Shown: piece by piece, positions 10,102-18,420 of the stretch
How positions within the stretch are numbered: position 1 is the stretch's first letter
Layout of the letters: the number at the start of each line of letters is the position of its first letter
Assembly (NCBI GenBank): GCA_025463765.1
Contig: JAODBC010000046.1
Coordinates: 1-60,868 of the forward strand
Direction of reading: 5' to 3'
Length of the DNA: 60,868 nt
Origin: Subtercola sp.
GTDB lineage: Bacteria > Actinomycetota > Actinomycetes > Actinomycetales > Microbacteriaceae
Made by a program: the position numbers and the translations under genes
Notes under the pieces: model-generated
The model's database searches: none
Told to the model about the DNA's origin: nothing
Seen by the model: the letters and a program-made list of their open reading frames with translations, nothing else

Positions 10102-10403
10102 GAAGGTCGCTCTCCCGTCGTTGGGTATGTAAGCAAATGGCGCGCGTGTAGTTCAGACACGAATTGCGCGATTTCGCCACGCACACTTTCGGCACTGACC
10201 CCGAAATCCAATGCTATCTTTTCGAGCAGTTCCTCGACCGATCGAACTCCGTCGATACCGACCCAGATCGTGGCCGCCGAGCCTTCGAGCGAAACCGGTT
10301 CTGGCGTGGCGGCGCGGGGGTCGAGCAGCACAACTCGGTCGGAATCACCGACCCACGCAATTGCAGGGTCTCTCTGCGGCACAAGTCGAGCCCGCTCATC
10401 CAT
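10098..10403 (-). CDS. PqqD-like (RRE-fold) protein
   Basis: This 101-residue protein has the PqqD signature: a beta-rich start (DRVVLLDPRAATPEPVSLEGSAATIW), then VGIDGVRSVEELLEKIALDFGV and a C-terminal helix with SELHARHLL. PqqD-type domains bind peptide leaders for RiPP enzymes. Related stand-alone forms occur in polysaccharide loci beside nucleotidyltransferases, where their role is unclear. I chose ATG 10403 because it overlaps the phosphatase stop by 8 bases, whereas longer in-frame extension runs antiparallel to none of the family and overlaps the phosphatase gene. No radical SAM enzyme or precursor peptide is visible nearby, so a RiPP role is not supported. Confidence 0.72.
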   Translation of the reverse strand: MDERARLVPQRDPAIAWVGDSDRVVLLDPRAATPEPVSLEGSAATIWVGIDGVRSVEELLEKIALDFGVSAESVRGEIAQFVSELHARHLLTYPTTGERPS

Positions 10404-10992
10404 TTCGAGCCACAACCGTCTTGATCGCCACCGCGATGGTCTGAATCGACTCCGAAATGCGCGCAGCAACTGCGGCGTGAACCTCGGCCGATTGCCGAAA
10501 AGGATCTGCGATGTCGTCGTCGCCCGGGCTGGCCGCCGGAAACAGCGAGCGACGCTCGAACGCGTAGCGCACGAGCTCATCGGGGCGCCGAATTTCTGTG
10601 GCCGCCTGACCGTCTCTAACGACGCGTGCGAACTCTCTGACGGTGAAAATGCGCCGGAGCAAACCAGGAAACCTCTGCGCCAATTCTGTGCGTTGCTCTC
10701 GAGTCATCACGAGAATCAGATCGACCCCGTCCGAATTGCCCCGAGTAATCGGTCGGCTCAGGGCACCGCTCGGATCGCCACCCATCGCGAGTGACTCAGC
10801 AGCCGCTTGTGAGTCCATCTCGACGCCGCTGACGGTATTCAAGCCAGCGCTCGAGATGACGACGTTTGCCATCGAATCCGTGCGCGACGACTCAGCAAGT
10901 CGAGCCCGCAGTAGCTGCTCGGCTAGGGGCGACCGGCAGATATTGCCGGTACACACGAACATGACAGTGAAAGACTCCGACGTTCGACTCAT
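10396..10992 (-). CDS. Low-molecular-weight protein tyrosine phosphatase, copy 2
   Basis: LMW-PTP with the P-loop CTGNICRS (FVCTGNICRSPLAEQLL) and a DIADPFRQS acid loop. Starting at 10992 gives 198 residues, exactly the length of copy 1. An alternative in-frame start at 11055 would overlap the divergent nucleotidyltransferase leader. No strong ribosome-binding site distinguishes the two. It is the first gene of the leftward operon phosphatase - PqqD-like - transferase B - phosphatase 1. It presumably opposes one of the two BY-kinases, but which one cannot be assigned. Confidence 0.85.
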   Translation of the reverse strand: MSRTSESFTVMFVCTGNICRSPLAEQLLRARLAESSRTDSMANVVISSAGLNTVSGVEMDSQAAAESLAMGGDPSGALSRPITRGNSDGVDLILVMTREQRTELAQRFPGLLRRIFTVREFARVVRDGQAATEIRRPDELVRYAFERRSLFPAASPGDDDIADPFRQSAEVHAAVAARISESIQTIAVAIKTVVARNG

Positions 10993-11085
10993 CGTCGGAG
11001 GACGACTTTTGCCCCTCCTGCCGGAATTCCCCTGTTCAGCCGAGTGAGCGCCCATACGATAAGTAAAGCGCAGGAACGCCCTGAC

Positions 11086-12012
11086 ATGACGGAGGATTGT
11101 TCAGCTTTGACCCTAATGGTGCAGGAGGCCGTCGAGCTCGCTCATGCCCTGGTGACATCGGTCGCCGGCAAACGAGGAATTCGGGTGCTGTTCATCAAAG
11201 GGCCCGTTGCCAATATCCAGGGATTGAGGTTGCCCCGAAATTCCGCTGACGTCGACGTACTCGTGGACCCGGACCGCGTAGGTGAATTGGTCGATGCCTT
11301 CGCCGATATCGGTTGGGTCGCCCGTCTCACATGGGAGGGCGGGCATCTGATGCCCGTCCACGCCGTCAGCATTATCAACCCGCAGTGGCCTTGCGACATA
11401 GACCTGCACGATCGATACCCAGGCTTTTTTGCCGACCAAAGAGTGGTTTTCGAAGAGTTCTGGAGTCACCGCGACACCGTGTCGATCGCCACGCAGCCCG
11501 CGCAGTGCGTGGATGCGATCGGTAACGCTCTGGTCATTGCCGCCCACGCGTTGCGTCAGCCGAAACGTGAACGCAATCAGGCCGAACTTCTCTACCTAGC
11601 GAAGGTGCTCCTTGAATCTCACGATTCAATCGAACGTCAAGAGTTGCTCGACCGGGCACGGCGTCTGCGTGCTACAGAGACTCTCCGGCCGTTTCTTGAC
11701 CAACTCGGGCTTCCTGCCACACCGCGCGATTTGACTTCCCACGAGCGGATGCTTTGGACCATGCTCGTCTCCGACGAGACGCGAACCTTGGGGTGGGTAG
11801 TAGAACTGGTCGGCTCACCGATCCGAAAGCTGCCGGCGCGCGCGTTTCGAGCTCTCATTCCCACGGAAGAGCAGATTCGTGCGATTCATCCCGAAACAGG
11901 ACGTGGCGCGTTCGCCGTCAGCAAGGCACGCCTGAAAAGGCTCCGACACGGCGCCAGATCATTGCCGCCGGCATTTTTGGGGTACCTCCAAAATCGCCGC
12001 ACGGTGCGGTAA
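11086..12012 (+). CDS. Nucleotidyltransferase family protein (NTP_transf_5-like)
   Basis: This 308-residue protein has a nucleotidyltransferase-fold signature LFIKGPVANIQ followed by NSADVDVLVDP, where the two Asp residues would bind metal. Matching families (PF14907-like) commonly neighbour PqqD-like proteins in polysaccharide and lasso-peptide loci, and their transferred group is not established. It is the only rightward gene in the locus interior, divergent from the phosphatase-PqqD operon. ATG 11086 is preceded by AGGAA at about 10 bases. A GTG at 11044 is the alternative and would add 14 residues. It converges with the Tat-exported protein gene 29 bases downstream. Confidence 0.72.
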   Translation: MTEDCSALTLMVQEAVELAHALVTSVAGKRGIRVLFIKGPVANIQGLRLPRNSADVDVLVDPDRVGELVDAFADIGWVARLTWEGGHLMPVHAVSIINPQWPCDIDLHDRYPGFFADQRVVFEEFWSHRDTVSIATQPAQCVDAIGNALVIAAHALRQPKRERNQAELLYLAKVLLESHDSIERQELLDRARRLRATETLRPFLDQLGLPATPRDLTSHERMLWTMLVSDETRTLGWVVELVGSPIRKLPARAFRALIPTEEQIRAIHPETGRGAFAVSKARLKRLRHGARSLPPAFLGYLQNRRTVR

Positions 12013-12041
12013 CGGCTCGGCGATCGACTCGCCTTGCTGAC

Positions 12042-13046
12042 TCAGACATACGTGAAGGTGACCGCTTTGGTTTTGGTGCCCGACAACGCGAAGAAATCAG
12101 CCACGTTATGAGCGGAAAACGTGAACGTGCCGCTCAGAGTGTCACCGTGGTTGAGGCCTGAAAGGAATCCGTTAGGCAGTCTCTTTGTCGCCAGCGTTAC
12201 GAGGTATGACCCTCCAATTCGTATGCTGGTCAAATCGTTAGGAGCAGCGACGCCTGGGATCGAACGCGTCACGGTGAACGCAAGCGATCTGCCACCGGGG
12301 AAGACGCAAGAGATCTGTTCCACCATATTGTCGAAATAGACGCTTGTCTGCGTGCTATTCACGACCGTGATCTGACTTGGAACATCGAGGGTATACGCCG
12401 CATCTGGGCGCGAGGGATTGGTCGTATCGTCTGAAAACTCGATCGTCGGGGGCGTGAAGGTCTTTGTCGGGGTTGTCGTGTAAGAGAACGTCGGGCTGGT
12501 AAGCGTCGCCTCGCCCGGCTCCCCCACGGTCGAATCGTCGGGGTCGATTACAAGGTTCATATGGAACAGACCCGTGGCCGACTCTGTGTCGAATGGATTG
12601 CCCGCACCGACCACAACGGCCGACTTGGTTGCACTGATCTGCTTCACCTTTCCCAGGGCTGTCGTCGTCATTTGTCCGACATTATCGGCATCGTAGAAAC
12701 TGATCACCGCTGGGCCCGTATCTACGCTGACAAGTGCGGTGGTATTCATCGCGGTCAACGCAGGCGCGCCATTCAGAGCCGTAACGTAGATTATGAGATG
12801 GCCTGCGCTTCTCGTGTGATTGGTCGAGTGGTCGGCGTTGTGGGCATCTGCCTCTCCGCGCTCGAATATGTAATTCGAGTCCGGTAGAGACGACACTGCA
12901 GCTGGCACGCCGATAGCCGACTTGATCAACGGGGCCGCCCAAGCACCTCCGCCGGTCGCAACCATCGCACCCACTGCGACTCCGCCCAGCCCGACGGCTG
13001 ATACAACGGATCGCCTCGATACACCCTTGTTGTCTTCTTCGTGCAT
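12042..13046 (-). CDS. Tat-exported protein of unknown function
   Basis: This 334-residue protein begins with a twin-arginine signal (SRRSVVSAVGLGG, then a hydrophobic stretch and an AWA-type cleavage region near residue 37). The mature part is rich in Ser, Thr, Asp and beta-strand-like sequence, without recognisable catalytic motifs or a sortase signal. It is probably folded before export and stays outside the membrane. GGGGG precedes ATG 13046 at a suitable distance. It follows BY-kinase 2 after 60 bases on the same strand, so it likely belongs to the exopolysaccharide locus as a matrix or accessory protein. I do not recognise the family. Confidence 0.75.
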   Translation of the reverse strand: MHEEDNKGVSRRSVVSAVGLGGVAVGAMVATGGGAWAAPLIKSAIGVPAAVSSLPDSNYIFERGEADAHNADHSTNHTRSAGHLIIYVTALNGAPALTAMNTTALVSVDTGPAVISFYDADNVGQMTTTALGKVKQISATKSAVVVGAGNPFDTESATGLFHMNLVIDPDDSTVGEPGEATLTSPTFSYTTTPTKTFTPPTIEFSDDTTNPSRPDAAYTLDVPSQITVVNSTQTSVYFDNMVEQISCVFPGGRSLAFTVTRSIPGVAAPNDLTSIRIGGSYLVTLATKRLPNGFLSGLNHGDTLSGTFTFSAHNVADFFALSGTKTKAVTFTYV

Positions 13047-13106
13047 TGCCTACCCCCGTAGCTTGCGACTGTGGCTCCAGTGTTACACGTTCACCGACGA
13101 AAAACC

Positions 13107-14612
13107 TCAGCGATTGTCTGTACCTGTGCGGATCGGCACGACGTTGTTTACCGCCTCTTGAACGTCATCTTGAGCGAGTGTCTTCGTCTTGTGCTTCGAC
13201 GACTTGTCGGCCCCGTAATACGACCCGTAGTAATAGCCGTAGCCTCGGCCCAGCGCGCCCTTGGTGGGCACGCGGTTGAGAATGACGCCGAGCGTCTTGC
13301 CGCTGGTCTTGTTGATGTTGGCGAGAGCTTTTTCAAGTTCGTCGACGGTCGTCTTGCCCGCGGACACCACGACGATCGCACCGTCGGTGCGCGCCGCGAG
13401 AATGGCGCCGTCAGTCACGGGAAGCAGTGGCGGAGCATCCACCAGCACGATCGCATCTCTCGACAATTCGTGCAGCAAAATGTTCATGCCCTGCGAACCG
13501 AGCAACTCACTGGGGTTCGGCGGAATAGAACCTGCACCAAGGATGAGGAGGTTACCTGTTGAACCCCACGGCTGTAAAACGTCTTGAATCTCAGCCTTGC
13601 CGATGAGAAGGTCAGTGATGCCGACACCCGGAACGATGCCGAAGGCCGTAGTGACGGATGGCTTACGAAGATCTCCATCGACGACCACGACCTTTTGACC
13701 CGCTGCAGCCAGCGTCACAGCGAGGTTTGCCGTCACGGTCGACTTGCCGTCGTTCGGCATGGGGCTGGTCACGACGATGATTCGAGGAGGATTGTCTACG
13801 TTCATGAACTGAAGGTTGGTGCGCAACTCGCGCAGCGCTTCTGACAAGGCGCGATGCCCGTCTTTCGAGCCTTCGCCGTAGCCGTTCGCACCTGAGTCGG
13901 GAACGATGCGATTGTCGTCGTCAAGCCCCTTATCGCGAGGCAAGGTGCCGATGACGGGCAGCTTGAATAGCCGCTCGATCGTCTCGACACTGCGGATTCT
14001 TCTGTCGAGAAGATTGCGGATGACCGCGTAGACGAGTCCAAGAATGAGGCCGATCAAAGCACCCAGGGCGATTGAAAGTCTCACGTTCGGGAAAATAGGG
14101 GCTGTCGGCACGACTGCCGATTCAACGGGAACCAGAGTAATCGCGGCGGCGCCGACATCGGCGCCCGATCCGCCGGTCTGCAACTGCGTGATCTGAGTGG
14201 CCAGCCCGGTTATCCAGGCATCAGCCAGGTTCTTGGCGCCTTCAGGCGTGGAGGCTGTCGCCGTGACATTGATGGTCGGGGTGTCTTTGGTGTTGGTGAC
14301 AGTCACGTGCGAAACGAGAGCTTCAGGCGTCGTCTTGAGACCGAGCGAATCGATGACAAGTTGGGCGACGGTGCGCGAGCCGCCGAGAGCGACATAGGTT
14401 GTGGCCTTCGACTTCGCTAGCGAGTCGCCGACGGAGACGGTTCCGACATCGTTGCCCGACGAAGCGAGCGAAACGATGCCACTTGAATCTGCCGAGTACA
14501 CCTTGGTCTGCGTGAACGTCCAACCCCAGGCGACCACAGCACCAAGAAGGGTGATGAGAACGATGCCGACAAAATGGGATCGCAATACACGAAAGTAGTC
14601 AGTCAGTTCCAA
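13107..14612 (-). CDS. Wzz-domain bacterial tyrosine kinase (BY-kinase), copy 2
   Basis: This 501-residue paralogue of copy 1 has an N-terminal Wzz domain between two membrane helices and a C-terminal ATPase. Walker A is PNDGKST, Walker A' is VVVDGDLRKP (Gly where copy 1 has Ala between the two Asp residues) and Walker B is VLVDAPPLLP. The C-terminal tyrosine cluster is YGYYYGSYYG, shorter than in copy 1 and followed by a Lys-rich tail. The TTG start at 14612 is preceded by GGGGA. It probably heads an operon with the Tat protein downstream. Two kinases may control two polymers or form a mixed complex. Confidence 0.92.
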   Translation of the reverse strand: MELTDYFRVLRSHFVGIVLITLLGAVVAWGWTFTQTKVYSADSSGIVSLASSGNDVGTVSVGDSLAKSKATTYVALGGSRTVAQLVIDSLGLKTTPEALVSHVTVTNTKDTPTINVTATASTPEGAKNLADAWITGLATQITQLQTGGSGADVGAAAITLVPVESAVVPTAPIFPNVRLSIALGALIGLILGLVYAVIRNLLDRRIRSVETIERLFKLPVIGTLPRDKGLDDDNRIVPDSGANGYGEGSKDGHRALSEALRELRTNLQFMNVDNPPRIIVVTSPMPNDGKSTVTANLAVTLAAAGQKVVVVDGDLRKPSVTTAFGIVPGVGITDLLIGKAEIQDVLQPWGSTGNLLILGAGSIPPNPSELLGSQGMNILLHELSRDAIVLVDAPPLLPVTDGAILAARTDGAIVVVSAGKTTVDELEKALANINKTSGKTLGVILNRVPTKGALGRGYGYYYGSYYGADKSSKHKTKTLAQDDVQEAVNNVVPIRTGTDNR

Positions 14613-14668
14613 TTAGGTCCCCAAAAAATAGACGATTGCACCCCGAGCATACGACGAGATTGTTTCGA

Positions 14669-14681
14669 TCATGAATCATGA
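14669..14681. promoter_or_regulatory. Candidate operator upstream of BY-kinase 2
   Basis: The self-complementary hexamer TCATGA occurs twice with one base between (TCATGAATCATGA), 57 bases ahead of the BY-kinase 2 start. Paired palindromes of this size are typical of dimeric regulator sites. No matching regulator is identified, so this is only a candidate. Confidence 0.3.
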
Positions 14682-14694
14682 GACAGCACAAGTG

Positions 14695-14741
14695 AAAATG
14701 CGGCCGCGGATCCGCCCCCGAACGGGGCGGAAGCGGCCGCA
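14695..14741 (-). terminator. Rho-independent-type terminator after the Tat-exported gene
   Basis: TGCGGCCGC (14699-14707) pairs with GCGGCCGCA (14733-14741) around an inner stem CCGCCCC/GGGGCGG with a 5-base loop. On the minus strand the hairpin is followed by CATTTTC. It lies 16 bases beyond the stop at 14757 and separates this gene from BY-kinase 2. Confidence 0.7.
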
Positions 14742-14756
14742 CTTACGCGACTTCGG

Positions 14757-15302
14757 TCAGTTGACGCTCAGACCCAAGCCGGACACGTCATCAGAGTCGG
14801 AACTGATGTCGATGGAGATGTTCGGCTTGACCGAGCTCGTCCAGTGGATTGCCGGCATCAAGATCGTGCCGCCGTTGTTGACGGGCGTGTGCGTGTAGAC
14901 GATCAGACCGGAGGCAGGCGTATTGGTCAGCAGCTGCCAGCCTGCGGAGAGGTAACCCGCTGCGTCGTACGTGATGGTGTACTTGGTCGGGTTGGTCCAG
15001 CTGATGGTCAGCGTCAGGTTTCCGGAGTTCAGACCCGGAAAGCCGAGGCTGTTGTAGGTGGTGTTACCACCCGTGTAGTCGGCGACGCGGTGGGTACCGG
15101 TGCCGCCTGCGCTCAAGGTGCCGGTGACGTACGCGGTCGGAGAGCTGAGCACGGTGCTCGCGGCGGCAGCGGGAGCCGCGACAGCCAAAGCCACGACAGG
15201 CACAGCCCACGCAGCGCCAGTGGCGACCTGGCGGCGGGTGAGGCCCTTCTTCGGGGTCTCGGTGGTTTCGATGTCGATGTCAGACGTGCTGTGGTTTTCC
15301 AC
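14757..15302 (-). CDS. Tat-exported small protein of unknown function
   Basis: This 181-residue protein has an N-terminal cytoplasmic stretch, then a twin-arginine signal TRRQVATGAAWAVPVVALAV ending in AAPAAAAS, a likely cleavage site near residue 48. The mature 130 residues are Thr/Ser/Gly-rich, predicted mostly beta, with no recognised domain. The GTG start at 15302 has AAAGG 12 bases upstream. A strong terminator follows it, so it is probably transcribed alone. Its position at the edge of the exopolysaccharide locus and its similarity of design to the other Tat protein suggest a surface or matrix role, which is inference. Confidence 0.72.
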   Translation of the reverse strand: MENHSTSDIDIETTETPKKGLTRRQVATGAAWAVPVVALAVAAPAAAASTVLSSPTAYVTGTLSAGGTGTHRVADYTGGNTTYNSLGFPGLNSGNLTLTISWTNPTKYTITYDAAGYLSAGWQLLTNTPASGLIVYTHTPVNNGGTILMPAIHWTSSVKPNISIDISSDSDDVSGLGLSVN

Positions 15303-15589
15303 GTGACTGGCCTTTCTTCGTAGGTTCGTTATTGGGTGCGGTGCTGGTGCTTGATGGTGAGTTCAAAGCAGACGCACGAGAAGTTACGAAGCTGCGGCGG
15401 CACTCCCCCACAAGCTGCTTCGTCGCATGTTGCTGCAGTAGGAAACTAGCAGATTGGGGGCCTCGAATTCGGGGCAAACGTTAATTCGCCGTTACGAAAG
15501 TCAGATTATGAAGTACACTGCGGCTGCTTGCACCCCGAAGGGGGGTACCTGACGCGCATTGTTAGAGAAGTTGACGCGAAATGGCGTTT

Positions 15590-16744
15590 TCAGAACGAAA
15601 AGGTGAGGTGGGCGTCATCCGCCGCCAGCTCGTCGGTGACACTCGCGAAAGCGAACTGCAGGAGGCCGACGAAGGGCGCTGCGCGAGACGCGAGAGCGCG
15701 ATCGGAGGCCACGACGCAGTGCAGGGTTCCACACATGGCGGTGTCGGTTATCTCGAACGAGAGGGTGATGTCGCGACGGTTGATGGAGGGCTGGTCGGCG
15801 AGAAACGCGATGACGGCACGCACGGCGGCACGTTGCTGTTCGGAGAGGCGGCGGGAGAGGTGGTCGGGGTCGACGAATGATCCGACGACGTCTTCGAGGG
15901 GGTCGGCTGAGAGATTCGAGACGATGGAGGCTCGCAAGCGCGTCTGCAGTTCGGCTGCTTTGTCGATGTCGGCTGGGGTGAGGGCATCCTGAGCCTTGAG
16001 ATGTCTGAAGAACGGCAGAACCTCGCTGCGCAGGGCACGAATGTCGCGACCGAGAAACTCTTCGATGGCCTCACGACGGTCGGCCTGGTCGCGGCGGTCG
16101 CGGGCTGCGGCGGCTGCGGCGCGGTCGGCGGTGAGACCGGAGATGAGGTAGCCGGCGTAGATGGCGGAGCCGATTCCGATGGCGAGGATGGGCGTTCCGA
16201 CGATGGAGAGCGCGATGAAATAGGGGCCGGCGGTTCGGGAGGCTTCGACGATGACGGTGGTGACACTGACGAGCGCAAGGGCTATGACGGTGAAGCCGAC
16301 GATCTCGAGGGGGTGGCGGTAGGGGCCGGCCAGCATGAGGAGCAGGGCTAGGCAGATGGGGCCCCAGTCGTTTCGCACGGCGGTGTCTGCGCCGAACTGG
16401 CTGAGGGCGTCGAAAACGCTGGCGAGCGCGACAAGGGCGAACACGAGAGAGAATCGCCGGAAGGTGACACGCTTTCGGTAGGGCTCCGCGGCCCAGACGA
16501 AGTAGACGTAGGCTGCGACCAACACGACAATGCCCGCGATCTGAAGCGCAGGCAGCGTGACTTCACTGCCGTTGCTGAGGGCGAGACCGATGGCGGTGCC
16601 AACGTTGACGAGACCAACGACGAACACGAAGATGCGTGCGGTGATGCCGCTCAGCGGGTCGATCTGCTGGGCGGTTTCGGGCTGCACTTGGGCGACACGA
16701 GAAGACGGGGCAGCCCTTCGGGGGCTGTTGGGAAAGCGGGTCAC
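15590..16744 (-). CDS. Membrane protein with degenerate histidine-kinase-like C-terminus
   Basis: This 384-residue protein has six or so membrane helices in residues 35-215, then a charged helix (DRRDQADRREAIEEFLGRD) and a cytoplasmic domain about 150 residues long. The tail has the spacing of a HATPase-type domain, but the N-box and the Gly-rich boxes are missing. The helix lacks a phosphoacceptor His in the usual context, so catalysis is unlikely. The GTG start follows the sensor kinase stop by two bases, implying translational coupling. It is likely a partner or pseudokinase modulating the kinase at 16747-17964. Confidence 0.7.
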   Translation of the reverse strand: MTRFPNSPRRAAPSSRVAQVQPETAQQIDPLSGITARIFVFVVGLVNVGTAIGLALSNGSEVTLPALQIAGIVVLVAAYVYFVWAAEPYRKRVTFRRFSLVFALVALASVFDALSQFGADTAVRNDWGPICLALLLMLAGPYRHPLEIVGFTVIALALVSVTTVIVEASRTAGPYFIALSIVGTPILAIGIGSAIYAGYLISGLTADRAAAAAARDRRDQADRREAIEEFLGRDIRALRSEVLPFFRHLKAQDALTPADIDKAAELQTRLRASIVSNLSADPLEDVVGSFVDPDHLSRRLSEQQRAAVRAVIAFLADQPSINRRDITLSFEITDTAMCGTLHCVVASDRALASRAAPFVGLLQFAFASVTDELAADDAHLTFSF

Positions 16745-16746
16745 GG

Positions 16747-17964
16747 TCAGTGCACCGACCCGTGGGTGGTACGGGGCGCGGATGCACGGGGAACCGACAT
16801 GAGCACGGCAGTGCCGGCGCCGGGGGTCGACCAGATCTTGACGCTGCCGCCGAGAGATTCGATGCGCTGGCGAACCGAGACGCGCAGGCCCATGCGCTGC
16901 TCGTCGACGCGCGTGGTGTCGAACCCCGCGCCCGCGTCGGTGACGACCACGTTGATGGTTTCGACTCCGGCGACGACGGCGAGTTCGGCCTCGGCGGTCT
17001 GGGCGTGCTTGCTCACGTTGACGAGCGACTGGTCGATGGCCTTGACGATTTCAGCGATGGCGGGCGCCGCGAGTTCGGAGAGGATGCCCGGGTCGCCGCT
17101 GACGGTGACGGCGAGGCCGCGGGCTCTGGCCGACTGGATGACCGGGGCCAGGCCCGAGGTGAGAATGGCTTCGCCGCTCACGCGCATCTGCATCATGGCT
17201 TCGTCGACGAGCAGGCCAGGGTGCGCGAGTGCGGCGATGTCTCTGACGAGAAAGGCGCGGTGGGGTTCTGAGAAGGGCCCGACGGCCGTGAGGGTCAGCG
17301 CGTGCAGGTCGTTCAAGACGGTGTCGTGCAGGGCGGCCGAGGCGCGGGACGCGATGCGGTTTCGTTCGATCATCCGCTCTTCTGCGACGGCTGCGGCCTG
17401 CATGGTGGCGGCGCCCTTGATGGACTCGCGGCGGCCGAGCCACAGGGTGACCAGCAGAACGATGAGGCCGAGGTAGGTGGCGATGAGGGGAAAGTCGAAG
17501 GCGAACGGGATGCCCGAGACGCGGGCGCCGATCTGAACCGCGACCGAGGCGAAGACGAAGCCGAGAGTGCAGCGCAAGACCGCCGAGGCGAGGGTGCGGC
17601 CGGCGACGCCGACGACGGTCATGGCGATTTTGGGCAGAGAGAAGAGAATGGCGTCGGACTTCCAGTTGGAAGGCGCACCCATGCCGATCTCGACGGTGAA
17701 CAAGAAGAGTCCGCCTGCGCCTGCGAGCATGAGCGTGAACACGCCGACGCGGTTTGTCACGATGAGGGCGCCGGCGACGCTCACCCCGGCGATGGCGAGC
17801 CCGGCCAGGGCGAGAACGATGTCGACCTGCGGAATGGCTACGCGGAAGGCGATGAGCAAGACGAAGGTGGCAGCGAGAAAGACACTGCTGACCCAGATGG
17901 CCGCCTTGCCGAGCGCTCGGCTCGTAACGAGCCCCTGCACGTCGGTAGGTAATACCAGAGACAT
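16747..17964 (-). CDS. Sensor histidine kinase (NarL/DegS-like HisKA_3 type)
   Basis: This 405-residue kinase has membrane helices in residues 20-180. They are followed by a HisKA_3-type helix ALHDTVLNDLHAL with the likely phosphoacceptor His213. The C-terminal ATPase has an N-box VNVSKHA, G1 TDAGAGFD and a later MGLRVSVRQRIESLGG box. Such kinases phosphorylate LuxR-type response regulators. The nearest candidate is at 21840-22493 on the same strand, separated by two unrelated genes. ATG 17964 is preceded by GAAGGG. The N-terminal sensor has no recognised ligand domain, and the signal is unknown. Confidence 0.85.
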   Translation of the reverse strand: MSLVLPTDVQGLVTSRALGKAAIWVSSVFLAATFVLLIAFRVAIPQVDIVLALAGLAIAGVSVAGALIVTNRVGVFTLMLAGAGGLFLFTVEIGMGAPSNWKSDAILFSLPKIAMTVVGVAGRTLASAVLRCTLGFVFASVAVQIGARVSGIPFAFDFPLIATYLGLIVLLVTLWLGRRESIKGAATMQAAAVAEERMIERNRIASRASAALHDTVLNDLHALTLTAVGPFSEPHRAFLVRDIAALAHPGLLVDEAMMQMRVSGEAILTSGLAPVIQSARARGLAVTVSGDPGILSELAAPAIAEIVKAIDQSLVNVSKHAQTAEAELAVVAGVETINVVVTDAGAGFDTTRVDEQRMGLRVSVRQRIESLGGSVKIWSTPGAGTAVLMSVPRASAPRTTHGSVH

Positions 17965-18405
17965 AAAACCCTTCGGTGCTCTTGCCGGTGCTTTTGCCGA
18001 TCACCCCCGAATAGGGCAGAAGTCACTGGTTCATACTAGGCACCTCGTGGGGTTCGCGGGGAGTCTCGGGGGCGGGGCGGGGAGATTCTTGGGGAATGGG
18101 GGGTGTTTGGGGTGGGGGGTTGACGTGGGCGGGGCTGGCAGGGGGTGGGCTGGGGGCGGGTTGGGCTGGGCCGGGGCGGGGGCGCCTCGTTTTGGGGCGG
18201 CGCGTTGGGGGCGACGGTTTACGGTGACCATCTCCGGATCGATTCTTGACTGCTCCAATGTCAGACGTTGCAGGTATCTCTGATGGTGACCCATCTTGGG
18301 AGGGCAAGCCCTGTGGGCGCGGCAGCTCGGAAAGGGTTCGGGATGTTTGGCGCGGGTTTTGTCGGGCATCCACTGCCCAGTTTTAATGAGTTTTGCTCGA
18401 TATTG
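17965..18405. repeat. Guanine-run-rich intergenic tract
   Basis: This 440-base space between divergent genes has no credible gene. From about 18056 to 18200 the plus strand carries a dense series of G3-G6 runs separated by short gaps, compatible with several G-quadruplexes, followed by AT-richer promoter sequence near 18380-18420. Confidence 0.6.
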
Positions 18406-18414
18406 TGATAGAAT
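18406..18414 (+). promoter_or_regulatory. Extended -10 promoter of the DUF222/HNH gene
   Basis: TGATAGAAT is an extended -10 element (TGn plus TAGAAT) ending six bases before the ATG at 18421. The transcript would start at or next to the ATG, so translation is probably leaderless. No good -35 is visible. Confidence 0.55.
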
Positions 18415-18420
18415 CGGGCT

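Noticed and set aside
10403..10580. N-terminal extension of the PqqD-like frame
   Set aside because: The extra 59 codons overlap the phosphatase gene and have Arg-rich shadow composition.
15533..15547. CCCC-GAAG-GGGG hairpin as terminator of the kinase-like operon
   Set aside because: It has no T-run in the transcription direction and only a short stem; left as uncertain.
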